54,834 nt of DNA from Acinetobacter tianfuensis (GTDB lineage: Bacteria > Pseudomonadota > Gammaproteobacteria > Pseudomonadales > Moraxellaceae). The stretch lies in assembly GCF_003611465.1 (NCBI RefSeq), contig NZ_RAXV01000027.1:1-54834 (forward strand), in the 5' to 3' direction. Shown piece by piece: positions 32,301 to 40,966 of the stretch. The notes under the pieces were generated by a model, which worked only from the letters and a program-made list of their open reading frames with translations, did no database searches and was not told the DNA's origin. A program made the position numbers and the translations under genes. The stretch's first letter is position 1. The number at the start of each line of letters is the position of its first letter.

Positions 32301-32994
32301 GATCCTCATCCGATAAAATCTCAATATGCCCTAAAACATTTTCCAGCTCTTTACGCTGATTGGCAATTTGCTTGGTTTTTTCAAAGGCCAATTGACCAAT
32401 TTTCCCAAAAATACTGGAATTGGTCAGATATTCCAACAGCTCGCCGCGCTCGTTATCACGCGCTTTTAAAAAAGCGGTCACTTCTGACTGAGCCAATAAA
32501 ACGGCACGGGTGAACTGCTCAAAACTGAGCTGAGTAATGCGTAAAATTTGGCTCTCAACCGCTTTAGTTTTATCAGCAACGACACTGCCATCCGTTAAGC
32601 ATTTTAGTGAACGCTGTACACTTTGCAATTTGCCATTTGGGTTTTCACGGGCACGTTTAATTTCCCAACGCGCAGCATAGATTTTTTGGTCTTGAGCAAT
32701 AAAGCTGAGCTCGGCAAAGCCTTGGCCTGTACCGCGGCGCAATACGGTTTGCGGTGAGTTGGTTGGCAGCTCTGAACCATCGACATCGATCAGTTTACCA
32801 TCGCTGTCTTTTAAACGCGGCACACGGTTAAACAGTGCCAAACACATGGCATCTAAAATGGTCGATTTACCAGCACCAGTTTTGCCGATGATCGCCACTA
32901 AACCTGCACTGGCTAAAGGTTCAGATTCAAAATCAATAAAATGCTCACCCGCTAAAGATGCTAAGTTTTTAATGCGTATAGATAAAATTTTCAT
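29398..32994 (-). CDS. sbcC: Exonuclease subunit SbcC (Rad50-like SMC ATPase)
   Basis: A 1198-aa subunit of the SbcCD nuclease that cuts hairpins and blocked DNA ends. Walker A GKTGAGKST is near residue 37, a zinc hook CxxC (CLVC) near residue 594, the ABC signature SLSGGES and Walker B LFIDEGFGTLD near the C-terminus. Two long coiled-coil arms between these are unusually rich in Gln and Leu, giving dense CTGCTG/TTGCTG runs on the plus strand. It starts 9 bases after sbcD in the sbcDC operon. Length is in the normal upper range. Confidence 0.95.
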   Translation of the reverse strand: MKILSIRIKNLASLAGEHFIDFESEPLASAGLVAIIGKTGAGKSTILDAMCLALFNRVPRLKDSDGKLIDVDGSELPTNSPQTVLRRGTGQGFAELSFIAQDQKIYAARWEIKRARENPNGKLQSVQRSLKCLTDGSVVADKTKAVESQILRITQLSFEQFTRAVLLAQSEVTAFLKARDNERGELLEYLTNSSIFGKIGQLAFEKTKQIANQRKELENVLGHIEILSDEDLALYTAQFQSHADTYQKLDSEKQLLLKQQQWFQHKDKLIADIQQREQYLAVQQQQLDALQPQKLQLQQLEKFASIRPSIIQRKNLNTEMVALQPQLAQAQQQFIAIEIQFNHEKSQFEQIDLQQKQQHQFEVDHQDQIDLVRARIADRRVLGDQLIAVKDELKRLQDQHAPLLESEQQLLQVQQQLEQNLAQQNTLLLQTAHFQVLDEALSAHLSPLQRFIQSYVQFEQQYGDVAQATQQVAQKQQQLEQLIQQFGQDQALNAKITGLRTAREDLLHRLNQLDVTKSHWLRYHAIYVEHQQKLQDQHQLQSDLAQHQQQLSTAETEFHAQKAARESLQTVLQQQRLLHAENIEQLRANLVAGEACLVCGSTEHPYTHNQDVLSHELLKLHEQQEQQALAQEKAAFDVWQQLQKKCTQQSTAFETNAQQLTAISTQQSNAQSQLEQSLHALNIPYDLNSDLSLLETAITHHIAQTQQSLQQTEADLKIHEQAQQNSHTLSQDIQHTTQQLTDVQHAEQNIQPILSLFNDTEKLAWQQLTSTAAEQIYNQLQQRLNTLKQRNELNTQLNQKTQQLEQAIQRTKFSQENIAATEKRIAALLAEGKQNSDLAIQAIFTMTQVTVEKPHEWLSQFEQNRQQLQTQFNMVRQHFEQLRQAFETAQAALQKYQAQQLQLQNQQEAAAQSIQQWLALHNDFNDTLLQQFGEITHEQELQLKQQIIAAERAYSDAQSAKKTLDEQLQQHLTLQPEITFEALLAQLQSLVEQMTQVMEQRDEVKLKLEVHQRNIAKQQQFAEQIQQIQSEEHRWNKISSLMGDATGKKFRDLAQQYNLDILIEYANQQLAMLSQRYTLKRLENSLSLAIVDHDMDGETRSVSSLSGGESFLTALALSLAIASMASGTTKIESLFIDEGFGTLDASSLHMVMNALDQLQNQGRKVVLISHIQEMHERIPVQIQVNPVGAGASTIQIAS

Positions 32995-33003
32995 GGCAAT
33001 TCC

Positions 33004-34257
33004 TTAAGCGTTCGCATCATCTTCAAGTGATTTTTGTGCTTCATCGACCAAACTTAAAAAATCTTTCATTACGGTGTCATCCGCACCGTAGCCTTGTTTT
33101 TCCCAAAGATTTTGAAATAATTTTTCAGGCGTGGGCGGATCAAGGTTAATTGCGGCTTGCCGCTGATTATTTTGATCTGAATTTAAATAACGGCGGCTGA
33201 TGCGCACCAAACGATAACGGTTCGGGGCTAAAGCTTCTTCAAACTGCTGTCTTAAATTAGGTGCTGGCGGAGTGTCGGTATGATATTCAATTTCGACATA
33301 TTCACGCTGATCAATATCTTCAATTTCACCGCTCGCCAAAGCAGATAGTTGTGCCAAAACTTCTGGAATTGTGCCTTTGATTCGATGCAATTGCACACTG
33401 CGCGGAATCGCTAAGGACTCCATTTGAAAGCGTGATTCATCTGTTTGAGTCGGGTCAATACTGATCTCAAGCACTTGGTGTTTATAATTAATTTCACTAA
33501 ACGACAGGGGAATCGGTGAGCCGCTATAACGGATATGGGTCTGTCCGACCTTCTGCGGTTTATGCAAATGCCCGAGTGCCACATAGTCAATCACATCATC
33601 AAATAGTGCAGTCGAAAGCGCTTCTTCATTGCCAATAATAATCGGGCGTTCTGAGTCCGACGTTTCACCGCCTTGCATGTGTGCATGGGACATTAAAATT
33701 AAGGCTTGATCTGCGCTTTTACGTGCTTTGGCTTCCGCAATTAATTGCTGATGCACATAGGCAATGGCGTTTTGGCTATTGGTCGTTTCATCATTTAAAC
33801 CGGTGATCTCGGCAGCCCGTAAAAAAGGCAGAGTCAGACACCATGCCACTATATTTTTTTGTTCATCATAAATAGGCATGAGCAGGCGGTCTAAATCGAG
33901 CTGACCTTTGTTATTTTTATGTACCACACCTACAGCTTTGGCATGGTATTTTTCTAATAATGGCTCAACTTGTTCAATACGGTAACCTGAGTCATGGTTG
34001 CCTGCGATCATCAGGGTTTGCATATGCGGAGCACGCTCATGTGCATCAGCTAAAAACTGATACAGCTGTTTTTGCGCTCTGGAAGCTGGGTTGATGACAT
34101 CAAAAATATCGCCTGCAATAAGCAGGGCATGCGGCTGCTTTTGTTCTATTTGTTCGAGTAACCAATGAAGAAACTGTTCGTGTTCGTAGTCACGCGAGTG
34201 GTTATAGAAAAATTGTCCTAAATGCCAATCTGAAGTATGAAAAAAACGAACAGTCAT
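33004..34257 (-). CDS. sbcD: Exonuclease subunit SbcD (Mre11-like)
   Basis: A 417-aa metallophosphoesterase nuclease subunit. The five phosphoesterase motifs are evident: TSDWHLGQ (residues 8-15), AGDIFDV (about 48), AGNHDSG (about 83), SHAHMQG (about 185) and GHLHKPQ (about 226). The C-terminal part provides the SbcC-binding and capping region. It is first in the sbcDC operon; 136 bases separate it from the VOC gene on the same strand. Confidence 0.96.
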   Translation of the reverse strand: MTVRFFHTSDWHLGQFFYNHSRDYEHEQFLHWLLEQIEQKQPHALLIAGDIFDVINPASRAQKQLYQFLADAHERAPHMQTLMIAGNHDSGYRIEQVEPLLEKYHAKAVGVVHKNNKGQLDLDRLLMPIYDEQKNIVAWCLTLPFLRAAEITGLNDETTNSQNAIAYVHQQLIAEAKARKSADQALILMSHAHMQGGETSDSERPIIIGNEEALSTALFDDVIDYVALGHLHKPQKVGQTHIRYSGSPIPLSFSEINYKHQVLEISIDPTQTDESRFQMESLAIPRSVQLHRIKGTIPEVLAQLSALASGEIEDIDQREYVEIEYHTDTPPAPNLRQQFEEALAPNRYRLVRISRRYLNSDQNNQRQAAINLDPPTPEKLFQNLWEKQGYGADDTVMKDFLSLVDEAQKSLEDDANA

Positions 34258-34393
34258 GCAAGCCCTAAAATCAAAAGATTTGATTGGGCTCTAAAGTATC
34301 ACAAAAGTTCAATATTCTGCTGGCTGTTCACTAACTATGCATAAAACAAAGCCGTGAATGACATGATCCAATGAATAGAGGCATTGATGCATT

Positions 34394-34771
34394 TTATTGC
34401 GCTTGTTCGTCAACTTGCACAAGGCCAAAAGTATTATGGTCAGGATCTAAGAAATAGCCTTGCCAGCATTTCCCTGAGATGGCGAATTTTTCCATAGCCA
34501 CTTGACCGCCGTTCGCTAAAATTTTAGCCGCTGTTTCATCAAAGTTTTCAACTTCAATGGAACACGTAAAAGCGTTGGTGCCGCAGTGGACAGGCGGTAT
34601 TTGAGCCGGGCGCTCGAGTAAACCGCCATTGATGCCGGATGTTTGAATTTGAAAATACTGAATAGGCAGCCCTTCAGCAAGGGTAAACGTCCAGCCAAAA
34701 ACAGTTGAATAAAATTGAACATCGCGTGCTGGATCAGAGCTTTGGATTTCAAAATAAATGACAGCGTTCAT
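34394..34771 (-). CDS. VOC family (glyoxalase/bleomycin-resistance fold) protein
   Basis: A 125-aa two-module VOC protein. Module one begins VIYFEIQSSDPARDVQFYSTVFGWTF, and module two ends CWQGYFLDPDHNTFGLVQ, typical of the YdhR/glyoxalase-like group of small cytoplasmic VOC proteins. The GlxI metal ligands are not all evident, so catalytic activity is uncertain. It is preceded on the same strand by a structured region with an intrinsic terminator (34934-35125) that might act as its leader. Confidence 0.85.
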   Translation of the reverse strand: MNAVIYFEIQSSDPARDVQFYSTVFGWTFTLAEGLPIQYFQIQTSGINGGLLERPAQIPPVHCGTNAFTCSIEVENFDETAAKILANGGQVAMEKFAISGKCWQGYFLDPDHNTFGLVQVDEQAQ

Positions 34772-34933
34772 GAGGAAGAGCTCCTGCTGAAGGATGAAAC
34801 TAGATTGATCTTAGCGTGATTTTTTTCAGACGTAAGGCTGTTTTCTGTAAAGGCTGTGATTCTATTTAGATTTTAAATTATGAGATTTGGGTCATGCGGC
34901 AGTAGGAAAGAAGAGAAAAGTTAAATACCGCAG

Positions 34934-35125
34934 AAAATAAAAGACCGGCGATTCGAGTGATGGTGAAATCGCCGGTCAAAAAAATGATTTCAGGTATTGG
35001 GTTCGGCTGCTATTCAAACGCACAAACCTGAAATGAAGCTTATTGCTTTAAGTGAAAAGGTCACCGAAACATTGTGGATGCCAGTACAAATCATCGGTTG
35101 CTACAGACCTTGTACCCTATATAAC
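34934..35125 (-). ncRNA. Candidate small RNA or attenuating leader
   Basis: No protein gene explains this stretch. Reading the minus strand, TTATATA (about 35118-35124) could be a -10 box. It is followed by a GTACAA / TTGTAC hairpin (35110-35115 with 35084-35089), a perfect 9-bp ATTTCAGGT / ACCTGAAAT stem (35026-35034 with 34987-34995), and then a strong 11-bp GC-rich hairpin (34967-34977 with 34943-34953) ending in a T-rich tail at 34934-34942. Length would be about 180 bases. The T-run lies only on the minus-strand side. It could be an independent RNA or an attenuator 163 bases before the VOC gene. No known family was recognised. Confidence 0.5.
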
Positions 35126-35216
35126 GCTGCGAGCTTCAGAAAGGTTGACAATAAAATGAAAAAAAACTTAATTTTTTTTATACTGAATTGAATTTATTGC
35201 TTTGGTCATCACTCAG

Positions 35217-35666
35217 ATGTCACTAACTCGTTATTTTGTCACATTTTTTATTATTTGCTTAGTATTAAGCTGGATTTGCGGTGTGCTGGCAGCATTGCTG
35301 CCGATGGGTGTGGGCGGTATTTTGACAGCAGTGCCTTATATTGCGGCCATGATTTGGGTGCTCTTTATTTTTTTAAAACGCACTCAGCGGGCGCCGACGC
35401 AGCAGGAACGTAAAAAAATGACTTTGGGTTTTACCTTCATCTTTTGGCTGTATAACATTGCTTTTCAGCTGTTAGGTATTGCATGGTTTGCTAGCAAGGA
35501 TCCAGAAGTTTGGCAAAATTTTGTACTGTATCTTAAGCAGCCTCAGTTTATGAGTTTGGTGCTGATTATGTGTTTGCTGCTGGCAATTCCATTATATTTA
35601 TTAACCTTTTGGTTTTATGGCCCGCAAGCTAAGCGTATGGCCTCTAAAATGTTTGGCGCTGAATAA
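35217..35666 (+). CDS. Small four-helix membrane protein (ABZJ_00895-like)
   Basis: A 149-aa protein with four hydrophobic segments (about residues 5-28, 34-52, 70-92 and 108-130), basic cytoplasmic loops (KRTQRAPTQQERKK) and no signal peptide. It matches my memory of the ABZJ_00895 family of Acinetobacter membrane proteins with no known function. ATG 35217 lacks a strong ribosome site; a TTG at 35202 is in frame. A TATACT -10-like box lies at about 35180. Confidence 0.7.
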   Translation: MSLTRYFVTFFIICLVLSWICGVLAALLPMGVGGILTAVPYIAAMIWVLFIFLKRTQRAPTQQERKKMTLGFTFIFWLYNIAFQLLGIAWFASKDPEVWQNFVLYLKQPQFMSLVLIMCLLLAIPLYLLTFWFYGPQAKRMASKMFGAE

Positions 35667-35730
35667 AGCTTGAACTGCAGCGGATCTTATTTTATAGATA
35701 TTGAAGCCGAGCGAAAAAAGAGATCCAAAT

Positions 35731-36630
35731 ATGCATAAAGAGCAGGTGTTAATCACAGGTGCGAGCGGGTTTATTGGTTCAAAGCTTGTTCAATATCTTT
35801 TAGAAAAAGATTATGCCGTGATTGGTTTAAGCCGTAAAAAAGATCTAGTGTCACCGCATCCTGATATGCAGTGGGTTTCTCAGTTTGACGAATTAAAAAC
35901 TGACAAAATCGATTATGTCATTAATTTGGCGGGTGAAAGAATTGGCCAAGGGCGCTGGACGGCTGCGCGTAAACAGCAGCTGATTGATAGCCGTGTGCAA
36001 ACGACAGAAAATCTATACCGCTATTTGCAGCGCCGCAAGATCATTCCTAAATGCATTATTTCGGGTTCTGCGATTGGTTATTATGGTATTGATGCACAAG
36101 AGCATTGGCAGGCGGTTTGTACAGAGCAGAACCCGCCGCAGCAAATTTTCCAGTCCGAATTATGTCAGCGCTGGGAGCAGGCAGCGCTGCAATATACACA
36201 ACAAAATACCAAAATCATTCGCTTAGGCATTGTATTGTCTGGCAAAGGCGGAATTTTGCCGCAAATGCTGCTGCCGATTCGTATCCGTATGTTTGGCAAA
36301 ATTGGGCATGGCCGTCAGCCTGTGGTGTGGGTGCATATACAAGATGTGCTGCAGGCAATTGAATTTTTGATGACTAAAAATCCTTCAGGGCAAATTTTTA
36401 ATTTGACTGCGCCTGAAAAAGTAAACCAAGCAGGATTTGTAAAAGCAGCCGAACAGCAGCTGGGTATAAAAACATGGTTCAGCCTGCCTGCAAGCCTAAT
36501 GAAACTGGCCATGGGAGAGCAGTCGCAGCTGGTTTTAAATGGTCAATATGTACAGCCGAAGGCTTTGACGGATGCAGGATATCAATTTAAATACAGCACA
36601 TTAAAGGAGGCTTTTAAGTCTCTGTTCTAA
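35731..36630 (+). CDS. TIGR01777-type NAD(P)-binding epimerase/SDR (YfcH-like)
   Basis: A 299-aa atypical short-chain dehydrogenase. The Rossmann motif TGASGFIG is at residues 9-16, NLAGERIGQGRWTAARKQ near 70, an SGSAIGYYG segment containing the active-site-like Tyr near 110, and a C-terminal DUF1731-like segment (PASLMKLAMGEQSQLVLNGQ, LTDAGYQFKY). The true substrate of this family is unknown. ATG 35731 is preferred to the longer frame because of the AAGAGAT ribosome site and the family start. It is convergent with thiO across a terminator. Confidence 0.88.
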   Translation: MHKEQVLITGASGFIGSKLVQYLLEKDYAVIGLSRKKDLVSPHPDMQWVSQFDELKTDKIDYVINLAGERIGQGRWTAARKQQLIDSRVQTTENLYRYLQRRKIIPKCIISGSAIGYYGIDAQEHWQAVCTEQNPPQQIFQSELCQRWEQAALQYTQQNTKIIRLGIVLSGKGGILPQMLLPIRIRMFGKIGHGRQPVVWVHIQDVLQAIEFLMTKNPSGQIFNLTAPEKVNQAGFVKAAEQQLGIKTWFSLPASLMKLAMGEQSQLVLNGQYVQPKALTDAGYQFKYSTLKEAFKSLF

Positions 36631-36680
36631 TCATGATTTTTTGCAAAAACAGCGTGTAAGGTTCTGCCTGATCACCCCAA

Positions 36681-36714
36681 TCAAAAAGCCTTGCTGTCAA
36701 GCAAGGCTTTTTGA
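36681..36714. terminator. Bidirectional intrinsic terminator
   Basis: TCAAAAAGCCTTGC and its exact reverse complement around a 6-base loop, between the convergent epimerase and thiO genes. Confidence 0.92.
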
Positions 36715-36741
36715 TGTCAGGCAAATTGCCCAAAATGAACA

Positions 36742-37863
36742 CTATGCGCTGACAGCTTGCGGCAGCAGCTGTAGAGCAGGCGCATAAACAGCAGGATCTG
36801 TCAAAGTCGGCTGCTGCAGCATCAGCTGACGCAGCAGCTGTGCTGAAGCTGGCCCCATGCATAAGCCATTACGGTAATGGCCAAAATTAGCCCATAAATT
36901 ATCTAGGTTTGGCATTTGGCCAATATAAGGAATACCGCTTGGCGAGCTTGGCCTTAACCCTGCCCACTGCTTCACAACTGGAAAGTTGGCAAGCTCAGGC
37001 GCCATTGCTAGAGAGGCTTTATAAATATTTTGCTGCGTTTGAATGGAAGGCCGTTTGTCAAAACCTAAATGGCTCATGCTTGAACCGCAGACAATATGAC
37101 CATCTTTACGTGGAATCAGATACATGACGTCATTCATGCACATGGTGGGCAGCCAGTTTTCAGGCCCTTTAAACAGCAGCATTTGACCTTGTACAGGTTC
37201 AACAGGAATAGAGAGATTCAGCTGCTGTGACCAATGTTCAGACCAAGCGCCTGTGGCAATCACAAACTGTTCTGCTTCAAAGCGCTGGCCATTTGAGGCT
37301 TGAATGGCGTTTATGCGTTCACTCTGTATTTGAAAGCGGTCAATCCAGATATTTTCATGGAACTGCACTTTTGGATGCAGTTTTAAATAGGTGATGATGG
37401 ATTTCAGCAGGCGCGGATTACGTACATTAGCGATTTGAGGGAAATAAATGGCTTCTTGCAGCTGAGCCGAAACACGCGGGTTAATTTGCTGTAATTGCTG
37501 CTGTTTAAGATGTTCACAATATTGCATGGGTTCATTATGCTTTTCTGCATAGTGCAGCCCGATATCAAAATCATCACGGTCAAAAATCAGCATGCCCGTT
37601 TCATGAATTTCAAAGTCAGTGCCTGAAATTGGCAATAGCTTTGTATTCCAAGATTGATACAGCGTTTTGCCATGCTTGGCGAGATCATTGACGGCTTGCG
37701 GATAGCGCCATGGATACATGGGGGAGAGAATGCCGCCGCCGGCCCATGAGGCGGCTTTGCCTGCGGATTGCTGATCAAAAATACTGACCGAGCAGCCTTG
37801 CTCAAGCAGTTCCAGTGCAGACAGCAAGCCGCTGATTCCTGCACCAATAATGGCAATATGCAT
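36742..37863 (-). CDS. thiO: FAD-dependent glycine oxidase ThiO (DAO family)
   Basis: A 373-aa flavoprotein. The dinucleotide motif GAGISGLLSALEL is at residues 7-19, FDQQSAGKAASWAGGGILSP at about 32-51, and the C-terminal GLRPSSPSGIPYIG and GHYRNGL blocks match ThiO/D-amino-acid oxidases. ThiO oxidises glycine to iminoacetate for the thiazole of thiamine. Without thiG or thiS nearby, a related D-amino-acid dehydrogenase is possible. ATG 37863 was used; the frame extends 16 codons further without family support. It follows hemB on the same strand, behind a terminator. Confidence 0.83.
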   Translation of the reverse strand: MHIAIIGAGISGLLSALELLEQGCSVSIFDQQSAGKAASWAGGGILSPMYPWRYPQAVNDLAKHGKTLYQSWNTKLLPISGTDFEIHETGMLIFDRDDFDIGLHYAEKHNEPMQYCEHLKQQQLQQINPRVSAQLQEAIYFPQIANVRNPRLLKSIITYLKLHPKVQFHENIWIDRFQIQSERINAIQASNGQRFEAEQFVIATGAWSEHWSQQLNLSIPVEPVQGQMLLFKGPENWLPTMCMNDVMYLIPRKDGHIVCGSSMSHLGFDKRPSIQTQQNIYKASLAMAPELANFPVVKQWAGLRPSSPSGIPYIGQMPNLDNLWANFGHYRNGLCMGPASAQLLRQLMLQQPTLTDPAVYAPALQLLPQAVSA

Positions 37864-37911
37864 CTGTTTGAACCTATTTTTCAGGTTTAAATATGTGAAG
37901 TGTTTCTGCAA

Positions 37912-37942
37912 TAAAAAAAGCCTCCCTTATTGGAGGAAGGCT
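37912..37942 (-). terminator. Intrinsic terminator of hemB
   Basis: On the minus strand AGCCTTCC and GGGAGGCT form a slightly imperfect stem followed by seven T residues, 11 bases past the hemB stop. Confidence 0.8.
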
Positions 37943-37952
37943 GATTCAGGAT

Positions 37953-38993
<1,041 letters not shown>

Positions 38994-39066
38994 TTAGGGT
39001 ATTGTAGCCCTAGAAATGCCTTTTGGGTGAAAAGTAATAGATTTTTGCAGTAAGGAACTCGAGTAA

Positions 39067-39567
39067 ATGACAAGCAGTATGGAAAAAAGTTGGACAGGAG
39101 ATATTGGTTCGGGTTCAGAGATCGACATCAATAGTATTTTAGAAAAAATCTGCCAAGCTTTTAACAGTTCTCCTTTTTACCAGCATAACGGCATGCAGAT
39201 GCGGGTGGCGGACGGTCAGGTTGAAGCATATGTAGAAATGGGCGCAAACCTGATTGGCAATGTGGCATTTCAAATTTTGCATGGCGGTGTAGCGGCAACT
39301 TTGCTGGACAGTATTGGCGGCATTTCCGCAATGGCTGAACTTTATAAAAAAGCGGCACCGGAAGATTTGCTTGAAACCAGCAAGAAAGTTTCCCGTTTAG
39401 CGACCGTGGATATGCGTGTAGATTATTTAGCGCCAGGCCGCGGCCAGTATTTTATTGCCCGTGCTGAAACACTCCGTTTAGGACGTAAAGGCTGCACCAT
39501 GCGGATGACAATGACCAATGATGAGGGCAAGGCAATTGCAACGGCGATTGCATCATACGCTTATTAA
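39067..39567 (+). CDS. PaaI/YiiD-type hotdog thioesterase
   Basis: A 166-aa single hotdog protein. ILHGGVAATLLDSIGGISAM (about residues 75-94) is the classical HGG-x-x-x-x-x-x-D active-site segment; DMRVDYLAPGRGQYF follows. It has an extra loop (ELYKKAAPEDLLETSK) relative to minimal PaaI, as in the YiiD C-terminal/thioesterase group. Substrate unknown, presumably acyl-CoA. It is divergent from hemB over 100 bases. Confidence 0.85.
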   Translation: MTSSMEKSWTGDIGSGSEIDINSILEKICQAFNSSPFYQHNGMQMRVADGQVEAYVEMGANLIGNVAFQILHGGVAATLLDSIGGISAMAELYKKAAPEDLLETSKKVSRLATVDMRVDYLAPGRGQYFIARAETLRLGRKGCTMRMTMTNDEGKAIATAIASYAY

Positions 39568-39589
39568 GATTCGCTTAAGCTTCAGCGGA

Positions 39590-39635
39590 AATAATAAAAA
39601 ATGGGCAGCATCATGTATAAAATGATTGCTGCCAT
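39590..39635 (-). terminator. Minus-strand hairpin with T-rich tail
   Basis: ATGGGCAGCATCAT (39601-39614) and ATGATTGCTGCCAT (39622-39635) form a long stem with one bulge on each side. The T-rich tail (from 39600 leftwards) exists only on the minus strand, although no minus-strand gene lies to its right. It would stop antisense transcription into the thioesterase gene. Confidence 0.55.
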
Positions 39636-39738
39636 AAGAAAAAAGACTGAATAGTTACATTTAAATTCTCAGTAGGTGATTATCTCGCTATAAAATGCGT
39701 CAAATTTAAAGAAATGACTTTTTCATCGACACCATACA

Positions 39739-39771
39739 GGACAAAAATGTCCGATTTTGCAAAAGCAAAAT
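39739..39771 (+). promoter_or_regulatory. Twin back-to-back hairpins in the emrA leader
   Basis: GGACA-AAAA-TGTCC (39739-39752) is followed after one base by ATTTTGC-AAAA-GCAAAAT (39754-39771), 40 bases before emrA. Both have AAAA loops. They could be a regulator target or an RNA control element for the efflux operon. Confidence 0.45.
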
Positions 39772-39811
39772 GCTGCCGGCTGACCAAGTCTGCAGGATTT
39801 AGGAAAAATCA

Positions 39812-40960
39812 ATGACAGATGCTCAAAATACACTGCCAGATACTCAAACAGCGGTTCAGCCGAGTGATGAGGCGATGAAAGCTAAACGTAAAAAGGGCTT
39901 AAGCTTTGTTGCGCTGATTTTAATCTTGGCTGTCATGCTTTATGTCATTTGGAAATTGTTTTTTAACAATACCGTTTCTACTGATAATGCTTATGTCGGT
40001 GCTGAAACTGCTTCTGTGACTTCAATGGTGACAGGGCAAGTTGCAGAGGTGCTGGTTAGCGATACGCAGCAAGTGAAAAAAGGCGATGTTTTGGTACGGG
40101 TTGATGCACGGGATGCCGAAATTGCTTTAGCGCAAGCCAAAGCTGAGCTGCTTAAGGCGCAGCGTCAGTATAAACAGACAGCGGCAAACAGCAGTGCATT
40201 AAATTCACAGGTCTTTGTCAGCGATGACGGAATTCACAGTGCCGAAGCGCAAGTTGAAAAAGCGAAAGCCGATTTAGACAAAGCCAAGGATGAGTTGAAT
40301 CGCCGTCAGCAGCTGAGCGCATCAGGGGCAATTTCCAAAGAGGAATTAAGCACAGCACACAGTGCAGTACAAAATGCCCAAGCTGGATTTAATGTCGCGC
40401 AAGCTGGGCTTGCCCAAGCAAAATCTGCGCAAAAAGCAGCGCAAAGTAATTTGGCAGCCAATAATGCGCTTATTCAGGGGGCAAATGAACATTCAGCTCC
40501 AGACGTCTTGGTTGCTCAGTCGAAAGTCAAACAGGCTGAATTGGATTTGGAGCGCACAGTCATTCAAGCGCCTTTTGACGGGGTAGTGACTAACCGAAAA
40601 ATTCAAATTGGTCAGCGTGTTGCACCTGGCACTGTTTTGCTCATGGTAGTCCCAATTGCCCAGCTGTATGTCGATGCTAACTTTAAAGAAAGCCAGCTTG
40701 AGCGTGTCCGCGCAGGGCAAAAAGTAACATTGACCTCTGATTTATACGGTGATGCTGTGGAGTATACAGGTACAGTCGTCGGTTTCTCTGGCGGTACTGG
40801 TTCTGCTTTTGCCTTGATTCCTGCACAAAATGCGACAGGAAATTGGATTAAAGTGGTTCAGCGCCTGCCAGTAAGAATTAAGTTAGATACAAAAGAATTG
40901 GCTGAGCATCCGCTGCGTGTTGGCTTGTCGATGGAAGCGAAAGTTAACGTTGCGAAGTAA
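39812..40960 (+). CDS. emrA: EmrA/HlyD-type membrane fusion protein of a multidrug efflux pump
   Basis: A 382-aa periplasmic adaptor. There is a single N-terminal membrane helix (about residues 29-50), then a lipoyl half-motif (VSTDNAYVGAETASVTSMV), a long alpha-hairpin of Gln/Ala-rich coiled coil (about 100-225) and the second lipoyl/barrel part starting ERTVIQAPFDGVVTNRKIQIGQRV. It connects EmrB to an outer membrane channel such as TolC. The next gene begins 6 bases downstream, so emrA-emrB are one operon. No EmrR/MarR gene is adjacent. Confidence 0.92.
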   Translation: MTDAQNTLPDTQTAVQPSDEAMKAKRKKGLSFVALILILAVMLYVIWKLFFNNTVSTDNAYVGAETASVTSMVTGQVAEVLVSDTQQVKKGDVLVRVDARDAEIALAQAKAELLKAQRQYKQTAANSSALNSQVFVSDDGIHSAEAQVEKAKADLDKAKDELNRRQQLSASGAISKEELSTAHSAVQNAQAGFNVAQAGLAQAKSAQKAAQSNLAANNALIQGANEHSAPDVLVAQSKVKQAELDLERTVIQAPFDGVVTNRKIQIGQRVAPGTVLLMVVPIAQLYVDANFKESQLERVRAGQKVTLTSDLYGDAVEYTGTVVGFSGGTGSAFALIPAQNATGNWIKVVQRLPVRIKLDTKELAEHPLRVGLSMEAKVNVAK

Positions 40961-40966
40961 TCGCTT

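Noticed and set aside
34997..35191. 64-aa plus-strand open frame before the small membrane protein
   Set aside because: Weak start and no ribosome site, and it overlaps the structured minus-strand RNA candidate that better explains the sequence.
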